Assembly (NCBI RefSeq): GCF_900187425.1
Contig: NZ_FYDJ01000021.1
Coordinates: 1-64,000, forward strand
DNA length: 64,000 nucleotides
From: Pseudomonas sp. Irchel s3h14
GTDB taxonomy: Bacteria > Pseudomonadota > Gammaproteobacteria > Pseudomonadales > Pseudomonadaceae
Direction: 5' to 3'
Position 1 is the first letter of the stretch, and the number at the start of each line of letters is the position of its first letter. Under the pieces are notes generated by a model. It made no database searches, was not told where the DNA came from, and saw only the letters and a program-made list of their open reading frames with translations. Below are positions 1 through 8,146 of the stretch, piece by piece. A program made the translations under genes and the position numbers.

Positions 1-503
1 GGAGTACTCGGACACGGAACTGGAAGCTCGCAGATGCGGTGTATTTAAACCCGGAACGCCCTGAAATTAGGGGCGCAACGGGCTAACAACTGTAGGAGCA
101 AGGCGACAGGTACCTTGACACGTACCGAACGCCCCAAAAGGAACCAAAAGGTCACGCCCCCGAGCGTCCGGCCCCTCGCTTAGGCTCGGCGTTCCTTCGT
201 TCCGGCATTCATCTGGGGGCATCGCCTCCGGTCGGCTTCGCTTCGACCTCCTCTCGATGTGTTCGACTGCGTCGAACGGCGCTGCGCGCCTTCCCCCCAG
301 ATGAACACCTCCACTCAGCCCCCCGAAGGGGCGGGTGGATCAAGATCACAAGCTGCCGGCGAGCTAACGCTCGGCCTGTTGAGTGGTGAGGGGCGGTGCG
401 GTGTATGCCGCTCTGCTTTTGACTCTGTAGGAGCAAAGCTTGCTCGCGATGGCGGCCTGACAGCCGGCCTATCTTTCCTGGGTGTACACGCCAAACTCAA
501 CGC
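1..503. other. Intergenic region, repeat-like, no convincing gene
   Basis: I see no supportable gene here. Positions about 150-420 are a GC-rich stretch with short palindromes, for example GTTCGAC-TGC-GTCGAAC at 261-277. The open frames on both strands overlap one another and lack ribosome binding sites. From memory, very similar GC-rich tracts occur in many P. fluorescens intergenic regions, so this is probably a dispersed non-coding element, but that is recollection and not a search. A single REP unit follows at 426-449. Confidence 0.5.
426..449 (+). repeat. Single REP unit
   Basis: TGTAGGAGCAAAGCTTGCTC followed by GCGA is the same 24-bp unit that forms both arms of the REPIN at 26819-26882. 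Here it stands alone and has no inverted partner nearby. Confidence 0.75.
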
Positions 504-542
504 AAAAAAAAGCCACCTGTTTAGGCGGCTTTCTGTTTTTTT
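504..542 (-). terminator. Bidirectional rho-independent terminator
   Basis: The stem AGCCACC/GGCGGCT has one A-C mismatch and is flanked by an A tract (504-511) and a T tract (533-542). It sits directly after the stop codon of the minus-strand gene at 547-1317 and can serve either strand. Confidence 0.7.
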
Positions 543-546
543 GTGA

Positions 547-1317
547 TCAGTCGTAGATCACTTTTTTCTTCCAGTCCGCATCGGCCTCGACGTCTTTGAG
601 GCCTACGGTCAGTTGGTTCACTTCGCCTTCTACCGGGGCGATGTTGTCCATGACTTGTGCGTTGGCGCGAGCCAGGAGTTTTTCCAGGTATTCCAGCTGT
701 TCGGCGTAGACCTGGGGTTCCTGCTGTTTGCGCAGGTATTGCACGCCGCGTTCGAACGCCAGGCGGGCCTGGCCGGGCTGGTTCTGTTGCAGGGCGTGTT
801 GGCCGAGGTTGTTGAAGAATTCGATGTGCAGCAGGACCAGGATGTGGCGAACTTCGCGGATCCAGCGTTTGGCTTCGTTGGTTGGCAGGAAGCCGTCCTG
901 TGCGGCGCGGGTGATTTGGCCGTGCAGGGCTTCGAGCAGGAAACGTACGTCCTTGGCTTTGGCTTCGGTCTGGATCGGTGCCGGCGGGTTGTTGACCGGG
1001 ATCGATTCGCCTTGGCCGACCAAGGCGCTCAGTTCGCCAATCCGTGCCTTGAGATTGGAGCTGGTTTTTTCCAGATTGAGCAGGCGTTGGCAGACGTTCA
1101 ATTCCAGACGGGTCAACAGCAGCTTGAGGCCCGGAGTCATCAATTGGCCGGGAAAGGTCTCGGTGATTTCGCCGCAACGACGCAGACGATCGTTGAGTTC
1201 AACCTTGGCGCGGGCCTTTTCCAGCTTATTGTTTTCCACCACATGGTTCATGTAGCCAATGGCGATCAATAGTGCGATCCCGGCTACGACTAGCAGGGTG
1301 ATCATGAGTGGTGTCAC
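547..1317 (-). CDS. Membrane-anchored conserved protein of unknown function
   Basis: This is a 256-residue protein. It begins with one hydrophobic segment (about residues 4-22, MITLLVVAGIALLIAIGY), followed by a charged, mostly helical body with coiled-coil character (residues 25-110 and 150-230). The rest should therefore sit on one face of the inner membrane. I recognise no catalytic motif. It stands alone, with the terminator at 504-542 downstream and about 380 bp separating it from the tRNA genes. The ATG at 1317 is the only start that keeps the membrane segment. The gene is well supported, but its function is unknown. Confidence 0.8.
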   Translation of the reverse strand: MTPLMITLLVVAGIALLIAIGYMNHVVENNKLEKARAKVELNDRLRRCGEITETFPGQLMTPGLKLLLTRLELNVCQRLLNLEKTSSNLKARIGELSALVGQGESIPVNNPPAPIQTEAKAKDVRFLLEALHGQITRAAQDGFLPTNEAKRWIREVRHILVLLHIEFFNNLGQHALQQNQPGQARLAFERGVQYLRKQQEPQVYAEQLEYLEKLLARANAQVMDNIAPVEGEVNQLTVGLKDVEADADWKKKVIYD

Positions 1318-1603
1318 CGGTAAGACCTCTTTATGGGGTTCGCGTGCGAGTGTAGTGGCTTGGCATTGGGACGCATAGCGCCGCTCAGCGAGTTGAATCG
1401 GCTACTGCACTGCCTGTATCGGCCGCGTTCCTGCTTATATAAGTAATAGCGTGGTGCACATTGCCATCATCTTTGGCGTGGGTGGACTATAACGTCTTGG
1501 CGGGTGTCAGAATATAGGCGTCAAACCCCGGGCGACGGAAAGGCCGGATTAGTGTCTCAAAGCAGGGCGAAGTCATTGATTTAAATAAATTTATATCTGG
1601 GGG
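1318..1603. other. Intergenic region before the tRNA cluster
   Basis: No gene is visible. The segment must carry the promoter of the minus-strand gene ending at 547, but I cannot pick a convincing -35/-10 pair for it. The tRNA promoter begins at its right end. Confidence 0.5.
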
Positions 1604-1632
1604 TTGACGCCCCCTCAATCCATCCATAGAAT
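1604..1632 (+). promoter_or_regulatory. Sigma-70 promoter of the tRNA cluster
   Basis: TTGACG at 1604-1609 and TAGAAT at 1627-1632 are separated by exactly 17 bp and followed by a GC-rich discriminator (GCGCGCC), typical of stable-RNA promoters. The first tRNA starts about 60 bp downstream. Confidence 0.75.
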
Positions 1633-1694
1633 GCGCGCCACTTACAGCGTAAAGCACACAGCGAAACGCGGTAGGGAGTGAATGTTGTACGTGT

Positions 1695-1770
1695 GTCCCC
1701 TTCGTCTAGTGGCCTAGGACACCGCCCTTTCACGGCGGTAACAGGGGTTCGAGTCCCCTAGGGGACGCCA
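1695..1770 (+). tRNA. tRNA-Glu (anticodon TTC), copy 1
   Basis: This 76-nt gene has an encoded CCA end. The acceptor stem GTCCCCT pairs with AGGGGAC, the anticodon loop is CTTTCAC, and the T loop is GGTTCGAGTCC. It is identical to the copy at 1954-2029. Confidence 0.96.
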
Positions 1771-1772
1771 AT

Positions 1773-1848
<76 letters not shown>

Positions 1849-1920
1849 ATTTTAAACGGTGTTGCTTTCGGGCAGCGCTGAGTGAAACCAGAACCAGCAT
1901 CTTCGGATGCGGATTTGGGC

Positions 1921-1947
1921 ACTGAAATACACACCATGTGTTTCAGT
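1921..1947 (+). other. Hairpin between the two tRNA pairs
   Basis: CTGAAA and TTTCAG flank an ACACA/TGTGT inner stem. It has no T tract, so it looks more like a processing hairpin than a terminator. Confidence 0.4.
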
Positions 1948-1953
1948 TAGCGT

Positions 1954-2029
1954 GTCCCCTTCGTCTAGTGGCCTAGGACACCGCCCTTTCACGGCGGTAA
2001 CAGGGGTTCGAGTCCCCTAGGGGACGCCA
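1954..2029 (+). tRNA. tRNA-Glu (anticodon TTC), copy 2
   Basis: It is identical over all 76 nt to the copy at 1695-1770, including the encoded CCA. It forms part of the duplicated Glu-Gly unit. Confidence 0.96.
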
Positions 2030-2032
2030 TTT

Positions 2033-2108
<76 letters not shown>

Positions 2109-2116
2109 TATTTAAC

Positions 2117-2146
2117 AAAAACGCCGCTCAATGAGCGGCGTTTTTG
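2117..2146 (+). terminator. Terminator of the tRNA cluster
   Basis: AAAAACGCCGCTC-AAT-GAGCGGCGTTTTT is a near-perfect 10-bp GC stem followed by a T run, placed 8 bp after the last tRNA. The flanking A tract lets it also serve the minus-strand regulator that ends at 2181. Confidence 0.9.
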
Positions 2147-2180
2147 TGTGCGCGTATAAAACAGCATCAACAAAACAGCA

Positions 2181-3050
2181 TCAACCGCTGAGGCTTTGCA
2201 CCAGGCTTTCGAGCGCTTCAGTGGTTTTTTCATCGTGCACCATTTGCGCAGCTGCAGTCGCTCTGAGTTGGCGTGCCAAGCGGTATTCGCTGGGCGTGCA
2301 GTTTGCGAACTGCTTGAAGGCACGAGCGAAGTAGGAAGGATCCTTGAAGCCGGCCTCATAGCCGATGCTGGTAATAGGCATCTGGCTGTTGTCGAGTAGT
2401 TCTTTGGCGAAGTCCATGCGCTTGTTCAAGATGTAATCCGTGAAGCCAAGTCCATTGGCTTCCTTGAACAGGCGGCTGAAGCGAAATGTCGTCATGCCGC
2501 AGCGCTGCGCCAAATCCCTCTGATCAATGCTGTCCCGAAAGTGCTGCTCGATGTACAGCATGATATTGCTCAGTGCCTGATGTTTTTGGTGCCCGGAGGT
2601 CAGCCGGATGCTGTCCGGCAGGGTCGGGGAGTGGTCGATAAGCAGTGTCTTGCGGTGGTCGGTAACATTCCGGCGCAGCTCGCAGAGCTGAACTACAGCC
2701 GTCAGGTAGCGACTCCTCTCGGTGACCGAGACGGGGAGCACTATGTATTCCCAGACGCTGGAACGCATGGCCCAGACGGCCAGTTCTTCTGAGTGCTGCA
2801 CGGTGAACATGGTGATTGGGATGGCCGGTGCGCTGCGTTTGATCTCCAGCAACAGCCTCAAGCCTGGTGTATCGGGGCGATCGAAATGGATGCAGATCAT
2901 GTCTGCGTGTTCCCCGATGGGCAGCACGGAGTTTTTCGCCAGTTTGCAGTCGCAGGTACCCTCGAACTGCGCGATGAGTTCTTTCGTGGATCGATCATGA
3001 GTCAGATCGATCCATAGGAGCGTTGGCCTTCTGGTCAAGTTGGACGTCAT
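2181..3050 (-). CDS. AraC-family regulator with degenerate receiver-like N-terminus
   Basis: This 289-residue protein is probably the regulator of the adjacent Tad pilus locus. The C-terminal half (about 160-262) is a double helix-turn-helix of AraC type, with DLAQRCGMT and ITSIGYEAGFKDPSYFARAFKQ as the two recognition helices. Residues 10-120 have the pattern of a response-regulator receiver, but the key residues are missing. The position expected for the phosphorylated Asp is His55, and the conserved Lys-Pro is Leu105-Pro106. It therefore probably does not act through classical phosphorylation. It is transcribed away from flp, leaving a shared upstream region of about 410 bp. The link to pilus control is inferred from position only. 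Confidence 0.85.
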   Translation of the reverse strand: MTSNLTRRPTLLWIDLTHDRSTKELIAQFEGTCDCKLAKNSVLPIGEHADMICIHFDRPDTPGLRLLLEIKRSAPAIPITMFTVQHSEELAVWAMRSSVWEYIVLPVSVTERSRYLTAVVQLCELRRNVTDHRKTLLIDHSPTLPDSIRLTSGHQKHQALSNIMLYIEQHFRDSIDQRDLAQRCGMTTFRFSRLFKEANGLGFTDYILNKRMDFAKELLDNSQMPITSIGYEAGFKDPSYFARAFKQFANCTPSEYRLARQLRATAAAQMVHDEKTTEALESLVQSLSG

Positions 3051-3460
3051 GTCTCTACTCTTGGATTCTTAGTGACTCTTTACGCTAAGCAGTATCGTCA
3101 ATGTGCCATCACTTTGCAGATTTAATCTCGATAGGAAAGGCGAGTTTTAGTTCTATTCGCTATATGTGTTGCCTGGAAAGCAGCCGCGGGCGACTGTTTG
3201 CTCGTGTGTTTTCGATGACCCCGGGTTGAACCGCTTATCGCTTGTGAATCAATGACAATCGCATTTGCCCTGCCATGCCTTGTTTACCCCTCCCGTTACT
3301 TCTGCAAAGGCCAATAACCCCTATTTGGCAACTCCGCAATAAAGTCCTAGCGATGTGCAAAATCCTCCTAACGCCTATGCCTTCACCCTTACTAAGGTTG
3401 CATCAGGCAGCGCAAAACGTACTGCCTCAGAAAAAACAACTTTCGAGTGAGGTGGGCAAA
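3051..3460. other. Divergent regulatory region between the AraC-type gene and flp
   Basis: These 410 bp hold no supportable gene. One open frame runs into flp1 from 3275, but it lacks a ribosome binding site and prepilin features before Met at 3461. The region must contain the promoters of both divergent transcripts. I found no clear sigma-70 pair or sigma-54 -24/-12 box. Confidence 0.5.
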
Positions 3461-3652
3461 ATGAACATGCAAACAATCAAGGCTTCGGTAGTGAAGTTCG
3501 CCAAAGACGAAGATGGTCTGACCATTGTGGAATACGCGGTGGCCGGTGGTTTGATTACGGTGGCTGTCGCCGCAATGTTCGTGAAACTTGGAGGCGCGGT
3601 GAATACCCAAATCACAGGACTGTGCGCTGCGGTCAAAGGTGCTGCTTGCTGA
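3461..3652 (+). CDS. flp: Flp-type pilin, first copy
   Basis: This 63-residue prepilin is the major structural subunit of a Tad/Flp pilus. The leader ends KDEDG, with predicted cleavage after Gly19, followed by LTIVEYAVAGGLITVAVAAMF. It carries the Glu(+5)-Tyr(+6) pair typical of Flp pilins and one hydrophobic helix. Two cysteines (Cys55 and the C-terminal Cys63) could form a disulfide. The start at 3461 is chosen because GAGGTGGG lies 5-12 bp upstream. It is followed 158 bp later by a close paralogue. Confidence 0.92.
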   Translation: MNMQTIKASVVKFAKDEDGLTIVEYAVAGGLITVAVAAMFVKLGGAVNTQITGLCAAVKGAAC

Positions 3653-3810
3653 TAACGGTAATTTCCATTGGCTGACATGGCGATGCCCATGAAGTAGACA
3701 GTTGCTTCTATTTTGCTGATGAGGCTTCCGGACTACTTTCTTAATGGGCTTCGCGTTTTCTCTACCAACGTATGCTCTGAGCGGTTTGACCGCTGGAGTG
3801 GGAGAACAAA

Positions 3811-4005
3811 ATGACTCTGCAAACAATCAAGGCTTCGGTACTGAAGTTCGTCAAAGATGAAAACGGCCTGACCATCGTGGAGTACGCGGTGGCGGGTGGG
3901 CTGATTACGGTCGCTGTTGCCGCAATGTTCTTGAAACTTGGAGGCGAGGTGAATACCCATATCACATCGCTGTGCAAGGCCGCCAATAGCAACGTTGCGT
4001 GCTAA
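3811..4005 (+). CDS. Flp-type pilin, second copy
   Basis: This 64-residue paralogue of the preceding pilin has the same layout: leader ending KDENG, cleavage after Gly19, LTIVEYAVAGG, one hydrophobic helix and a Cys55/Cys64 pair. It differs mainly in the leader (MTLQ against MNMQ) and in the C-terminal tail (KAANSNVAC). GTGGGAG upstream of the ATG is the ribosome binding site. Tandem duplication followed by divergence is evident at the nucleotide level. Whether both are assembled into one fibre cannot be told. Confidence 0.9.
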   Translation: MTLQTIKASVLKFVKDENGLTIVEYAVAGGLITVAVAAMFLKLGGEVNTHITSLCKAANSNVAC

Positions 4006-4032
4006 CGACCAATCCCAGTAGGGAGACACGCC

Positions 4033-4563
4033 ATGTCCACGGAACTGATGGTATCGACTGTTTTACTGATAGGACTTTTGGGCGTGGCGGTGGTGAGTGA
4101 TCTGCGTCGCCACCGTATTCCCAACATGCTGGTCCTGTTGGGACTTGCCCTGGGATTGGTCGGTCAAATGTATTCAGGTGGTGTCAGCGGGTTGGGTGAC
4201 AGCCTGCTGGGCATCCTGATCTGTTTTGGGCTGTTTCTGCCGATGTATGCCTTGGGTGGCATGGCTGCCGGTGACGTCAAGTTGATGGCCATGGTCGGCA
4301 GTTTTCTACCCATCCATTTCGCGTTGTGGGCTGCCTTTTTCAGCCTGATCGCCGGTGGCGTGTGCGGTCTTTTGATCGTACTGGTTCGAGGCCAATTGCT
4401 TCAGACCCTGGAGCGCTATTGGTTGATTCTAAGAGCGCACGCCTATTTTGCGCCGACTTCAGATGAAGTAGCTGGTAAGCCTTTTCCTTATTCGATTGCA
4501 ATATTGATCGGCACTTTGAACAGCGTCTACTGGCAACTGGTTGCCGGTGGATTGGGAGGTTAG
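4033..4563 (+). CDS. fppA: Flp prepilin peptidase (A24 aspartic protease, TadV/CpaA/FppA type)
   Basis: This 176-residue polytopic membrane protein cleaves Flp and pseudopilin leaders at the inner membrane. It is the short form without the N-terminal methylase domain, as in other Tad systems. The two catalytic aspartates are expected in SDLRRHRIPN (about residue 23) and in AAGDVKLM (about residue 80). The hydrophobic segments are evenly spaced. It starts 27 bp after flp2 and is followed by the AAA+ ATPase with only 2 bp between stop and start. Its placement in the pilin operon fits a dedicated processing role. Confidence 0.9.
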   Translation: MSTELMVSTVLLIGLLGVAVVSDLRRHRIPNMLVLLGLALGLVGQMYSGGVSGLGDSLLGILICFGLFLPMYALGGMAAGDVKLMAMVGSFLPIHFALWAAFFSLIAGGVCGLLIVLVRGQLLQTLERYWLILRAHAYFAPTSDEVAGKPFPYSIAILIGTLNSVYWQLVAGGLGG

Positions 4564-4565
4564 TC

Positions 4566-5894
4566 ATGCACGCCATCGTCGATAGTGATGCCTACCCCTG
4601 CGATCGGGGCGCGGTGCAACGACTGGCTCCTCAGCCATGCACAATCCGCGAGACGGGTCTGACCGACAGTTTTCTCGGTGAGTTGGTGTGCAAGCATTTG
4701 TTTGATGCCGGCGTGATGGACATGTCGCGTCTGGTGGAGCGCCTGGCGCTGACCGGCGCGGTACTTGAAGAGATCCTGGCGTTTCTGCGCAAGGATGGTC
4801 GTGTCGAAGTGCTTGGCCAGGTGAGTCAAACGGGCGGGCAGATGTTGCGTTATAGCTTGACCGAGCGCGGTCGCAGTGCCGCCCGCGATGCCCTGTCGCG
4901 CAGCGGCTATATCGGTGCGGCACCTTTCCCGGTGAGTACCTACCGTTCCCTGCTCAAACTACAGACCATTCACCATGGTCGCATCAACGCCAACGATATG
5001 CGCAATGCCCTCGCGGGCGTAGTGCTCACGGAGGGGATGCTCGATCAGTTGGGTGTGGCGATGAACTCCGGGCGCGCGATCATGATTTATGGCCCTGCGG
5101 GTACCGGCAAGACCTATGTCAGCAGTCGGCTGATTCGTCTGTTTGCCGAGGCCATCTGGGTGCCTCATGCCATCGTCATCAACGAGTCGGTGATCGAGAT
5201 CTATGACCCGCAGGTGCATCAGCGTCTGAATGACAACAGTCAAACGAACAATCTGATGCTCAACGAAGGGATCGACCGTCGACTGCTGTGCTGCAAACGC
5301 CCGATCGTCATTACCGGCGGTGAATTGACCATGGAGCAGCTGGACGTTCGTTATGACCCCTCCACCCGTCAATACCAGGCTGCCTTGCAGCTCAAGGCCA
5401 GCAATGGCCTGTTCATCATCGACGACATGGGGCGCCAGCGCATGGCACCCGCCGAGCTGTTGAATCGCTGGATCGTCCCGATGGAAGAGAAACGCGATTT
5501 CATCAACCTGGGCGGCGGTCGGCATTGCGAACTGCCGTTCGATCTGATTCTGGTGTTTTCCACCAACCTCAATCCTCTGGAGCTGGCCGATGAGGCCTTC
5601 CTTCGCCGGATTGGCTACAAGCTGCAGTTCGGTTACCTGAAGCCCGAGGAGTACGAAAAGATCTGGCGTCAGGAAAGCGAGCGCCTGGGCATGCCTTATG
5701 ACCAGCTGCTGGTGCGTTATGTGCTGCAAAGGCTTTATGCAAGTGAAGGCATGCCCCTGGTGCCTTGCCATCCCCGCGATCTCCTGAACATGGCGCTCGA
5801 TCGTCAGCGTTATATGGGCGGTTCCGGACCACTGTCACCGCAAGATTTGGAATGGGCCTGGCACAACTACTTCGTCCAGCTCAATTTTCTTTGA
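4566..5894 (+). CDS. AAA+ ATPase with N-terminal winged-helix-like region, Tad-operon accessory
   Basis: This 442-residue protein carries Walker A GPAGTGKT (176-183), Walker B LFIIDD (282-287), a sensor Asn in FSTN (334) and an arginine finger in FLRRIG (about 348). It therefore looks like a genuine AAA+ ATPase, unrelated to the VirB11-like secretion ATPase TadA. Residues 30-120 read as a small helical or winged-helix domain (LVERLALTGAVLEEIL...LRYSLTERG). It is not part of the canonical Tad gene set. Its position between prepilin peptidase and rcpC, with 2 bp and 15 bp junctions, implies co-expression with the pilus. A remodelling or assembly-control role is inference. Confidence 0.8.
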   Translation: MHAIVDSDAYPCDRGAVQRLAPQPCTIRETGLTDSFLGELVCKHLFDAGVMDMSRLVERLALTGAVLEEILAFLRKDGRVEVLGQVSQTGGQMLRYSLTERGRSAARDALSRSGYIGAAPFPVSTYRSLLKLQTIHHGRINANDMRNALAGVVLTEGMLDQLGVAMNSGRAIMIYGPAGTGKTYVSSRLIRLFAEAIWVPHAIVINESVIEIYDPQVHQRLNDNSQTNNLMLNEGIDRRLLCCKRPIVITGGELTMEQLDVRYDPSTRQYQAALQLKASNGLFIIDDMGRQRMAPAELLNRWIVPMEEKRDFINLGGGRHCELPFDLILVFSTNLNPLELADEAFLRRIGYKLQFGYLKPEEYEKIWRQESERLGMPYDQLLVRYVLQRLYASEGMPLVPCHPRDLLNMALDRQRYMGGSGPLSPQDLEWAWHNYFVQLNFL

Positions 5895-5909
5895 TACGGA
5901 GATACTGAC

Positions 5910-6716
5910 ATGAGCTCTCGTACTCTTTCCCTGATAGGCGTCTCCCTGGTCATGGGCCTTGGGGCTGCATGGATGGCCGACTCCTGGCTGAGCGCACGTC
6001 TCAACGCCAGCCCGGATGACCACCTTCGAAGCGTGGTGGTCGCCACGGTAGAGATTCCATTCGGGCAGATGGTCGAGGCCCAGCAGGTCACGACCGTACG
6101 CATGCCCATGGACACGATCCCGGACGATGCCTTCGATTCCAGCGAAAAAGCAGTCGGCAAGATCGCTACGTTCGACATTTTACGGGGCGACATTGTGCGC
6201 GGTGCGCGTCTGAGTGAGCACCTGGGTGGCAGCACCCTGGCCTCTTTGATTGCCCCCGACAAACGCGCCATATCGGTACGTGTGGACGATGTGGTCGGTG
6301 TCGGCGGATTCCTGTTGCCGGGTAACCGGGTCGATGTACTGGCGACCAAAACCACGAATGCCGGCAGTAACAGCGCCACGTCCAGGACCATCCTCGAGAA
6401 CTTGCGGGTGTTGGCGGTGGATCAGACGGCGGGTACCGACAAGACCCAACCAGTGGTGGTGCGCGCAGTGACGCTGGAGATGTCGGCCTCTGAAGCGGAA
6501 GCACTGGTCACGGCGCAGACGGAAGGCAAGTTGCAACTGGCGCTGCGTAACCCACTGAACCTCGAGAAGAAAACCGCAGCCGTTGCGCCTGTTGTGCCGG
6601 CCATGGCTGTGGCCGCCGTTGCGGCACCAAAACGCGTGGTACAGCGCAGCAGTGGCGAGGGTGGCGGGGTTATTACCGTTATCCGCGGGACCGAAGCCAG
6701 TGTGGTCAAACGTTGA
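5910..6716 (+). CDS. rcpC: Flp pilus assembly protein RcpC/CpaB
   Basis: This 268-residue inner-membrane-anchored periplasmic protein is associated with the Tad secretin. One N-terminal membrane segment (about residues 5-25) is followed by a SAF-type domain (VVVATVEIPFGQMVEAQQV, about 43-110) and the RcpC domain (ALIAPDKRAISVRVDDVVGVGGFLLPGNRVDVL, about 112-150). The C-terminal 60 residues are Ala/Val-rich and look disordered. A strong ribosome binding site (ATACGGAG) precedes the ATG. Its secretin partner RcpA lies in the opposing operon at 15188-16420. Confidence 0.9.
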   Translation: MSSRTLSLIGVSLVMGLGAAWMADSWLSARLNASPDDHLRSVVVATVEIPFGQMVEAQQVTTVRMPMDTIPDDAFDSSEKAVGKIATFDILRGDIVRGARLSEHLGGSTLASLIAPDKRAISVRVDDVVGVGGFLLPGNRVDVLATKTTNAGSNSATSRTILENLRVLAVDQTAGTDKTQPVVVRAVTLEMSASEAEALVTAQTEGKLQLALRNPLNLEKKTAAVAPVVPAMAVAAVAAPKRVVQRSSGEGGGVITVIRGTEASVVKR

Positions 6717-6791
6717 CAGGGCGGTAGGGGTGCCCGGGCACCAAAGTATTGGCGGAGCCGATCCGGATCAGTATCGGCAAATGAGGGCTTG

Positions 6792-8138
6792 ATGATGAAT
6801 CTTCGTATTCAACGGCCGTTCACTGCGACGCCAAGGCGCCAGGAAGGATCGGTGAGTGTATTGATGGTGATCGCGTTGGCGGTGATTGGCATGGTGGCGG
6901 CGCTGGCTTTGGACGGCGGGCATATGATGCTGAACAAAACGCGCCTGCAGAATGCGGTGGACGCCGCCGCCCTGAGTGGCGCCAAAACCCTGAGTCAGGT
7001 GGAAGGTGGTACCAACATTGACGCCGTGACGAAGGCTGCCGCGCTCAATACGCTGATGCAAAATGCCAATGCCACGGGCAACAACGAATTGGCCACGGCT
7101 ATTGGCGGCAACCCAGGCACATTTGCGGTGGTAGAACTGGCGAAAACCGTCTATGGACCTTTCTCCTTTCCTGGGCCTTCGGATGCCAAGTACGTTCGGG
7201 TATCGGTACCGAACTATAGCCTGACGGGATTTTTCTGGAACTTCGCTCAGGTATTCGGCACTGGCGGCCTGGGGGCCAAAGCGGTGGCGGCGATCGCCAC
7301 CGCTGGACCCAGCCCTACCAGTCCTTGTGATCTCGCGCCTTTGATGGTCTGTGGCGACCCGACTCAATACAACCCGGGCGCCGGCATGTTCTGGGGCTTT
7401 CAGTTTGGTGATTTGCAAGTATTGAAGACGGCGGCCGGCAATTCGTCGCCCATTGGTCCAGGCAACTTTCAGTTGCTCGATTTTGGCTCGGGTGGCAGTA
7501 GCGTCAGGGAGGAATTGGCCGGAGGCGGCAAGGTTTGCCGCAATGAGGGGGACAATGTCCAGACCTCACCCGGCAACATGGTCGGCCCTGCGTCTCAAGG
7601 CCTGAATACGCGATTCGGCATCTATAACGGCCCGGTCAGCGCCTCGGACTATCCGCCGGACCTTGTGACCACGTCCAGTAATCCGGCAATCATTTACGAC
7701 GACTCAGTCAGCCCGCCACAAGTGAAGTACAAGGGGCAAGCCGTCACCTCGAGCAACGGCAATCTCACCGCGGGCAGCAACGCGATATTTGACTACAACG
7801 ACTGGCGTGCGAGTACTGCCGCGTGTGTGGCAGGGGCCAGTGGCTGTCAGAGCAATGGGGTGTTCGAGCGCCGGATGATGAAAATCGTGGTGGGCAACTG
7901 CACCGGGAAGCAGGGCGGTTCAACCTCGATCCCCGTCCTCGGTTTTGGCTGCTATTTCGTGGTGCAGCCAATGGATGGCGGTGGTGGGGACGCGCAGATC
8001 TTCGGACAGTTCGTGAAGGAGTGCGAAGGCGACAATGTGGCCGGCCCCTCGCCGTCAACCGATTCCGGGCCGCAGATCATTCAGCTCTACAAAACCTATC
8101 TCGGCAGCGGCACTGGCATTCCGAGCACTGACTCGTAG
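6792..8138 (+). CDS. tadG: TadG-like pilus assembly protein
   Basis: This 448-residue protein has a TadE/G-type N-terminus. EGSVSVLMVIALAVIGMVAALALDG forms a single membrane segment near residues 18-45, followed by the motif KTRLQNAVDAAALSGAKTL. The remainder is a Gly/Ser/Asn-rich periplasmic domain with several cysteines (for example CDLAPLMVCGD, FVKECEG). In Tad systems such proteins are pseudopilin-like envelope components. Three start codons lie in a row (TTG 6789, ATG 6792, ATG 6795). I prefer 6792 because GAGGG lies 4-8 bp upstream. The next gene starts 8 bp after the stop. Confidence 0.85.
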   Translation: MMNLRIQRPFTATPRRQEGSVSVLMVIALAVIGMVAALALDGGHMMLNKTRLQNAVDAAALSGAKTLSQVEGGTNIDAVTKAAALNTLMQNANATGNNELATAIGGNPGTFAVVELAKTVYGPFSFPGPSDAKYVRVSVPNYSLTGFFWNFAQVFGTGGLGAKAVAAIATAGPSPTSPCDLAPLMVCGDPTQYNPGAGMFWGFQFGDLQVLKTAAGNSSPIGPGNFQLLDFGSGGSSVREELAGGGKVCRNEGDNVQTSPGNMVGPASQGLNTRFGIYNGPVSASDYPPDLVTTSSNPAIIYDDSVSPPQVKYKGQAVTSSNGNLTAGSNAIFDYNDWRASTAACVAGASGCQSNGVFERRMMKIVVGNCTGKQGGSTSIPVLGFGCYFVVQPMDGGGGDAQIFGQFVKECEGDNVAGPSPSTDSGPQIIQLYKTYLGSGTGIPSTDS

Positions 8139-8146
8139 GGGGCGTC

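Noticed and set aside
259..546. Possible small protein of 95 residues
   Set aside because: No ribosome binding site, overlapping frames on the other strand, and it runs through a REP unit and a terminator.
3275..3460. N-terminal extension of the first Flp pilin
   Set aside because: It would place over 60 residues before the prepilin leader. The ATG at 3461 has a good ribosome binding site and matches the second pilin.
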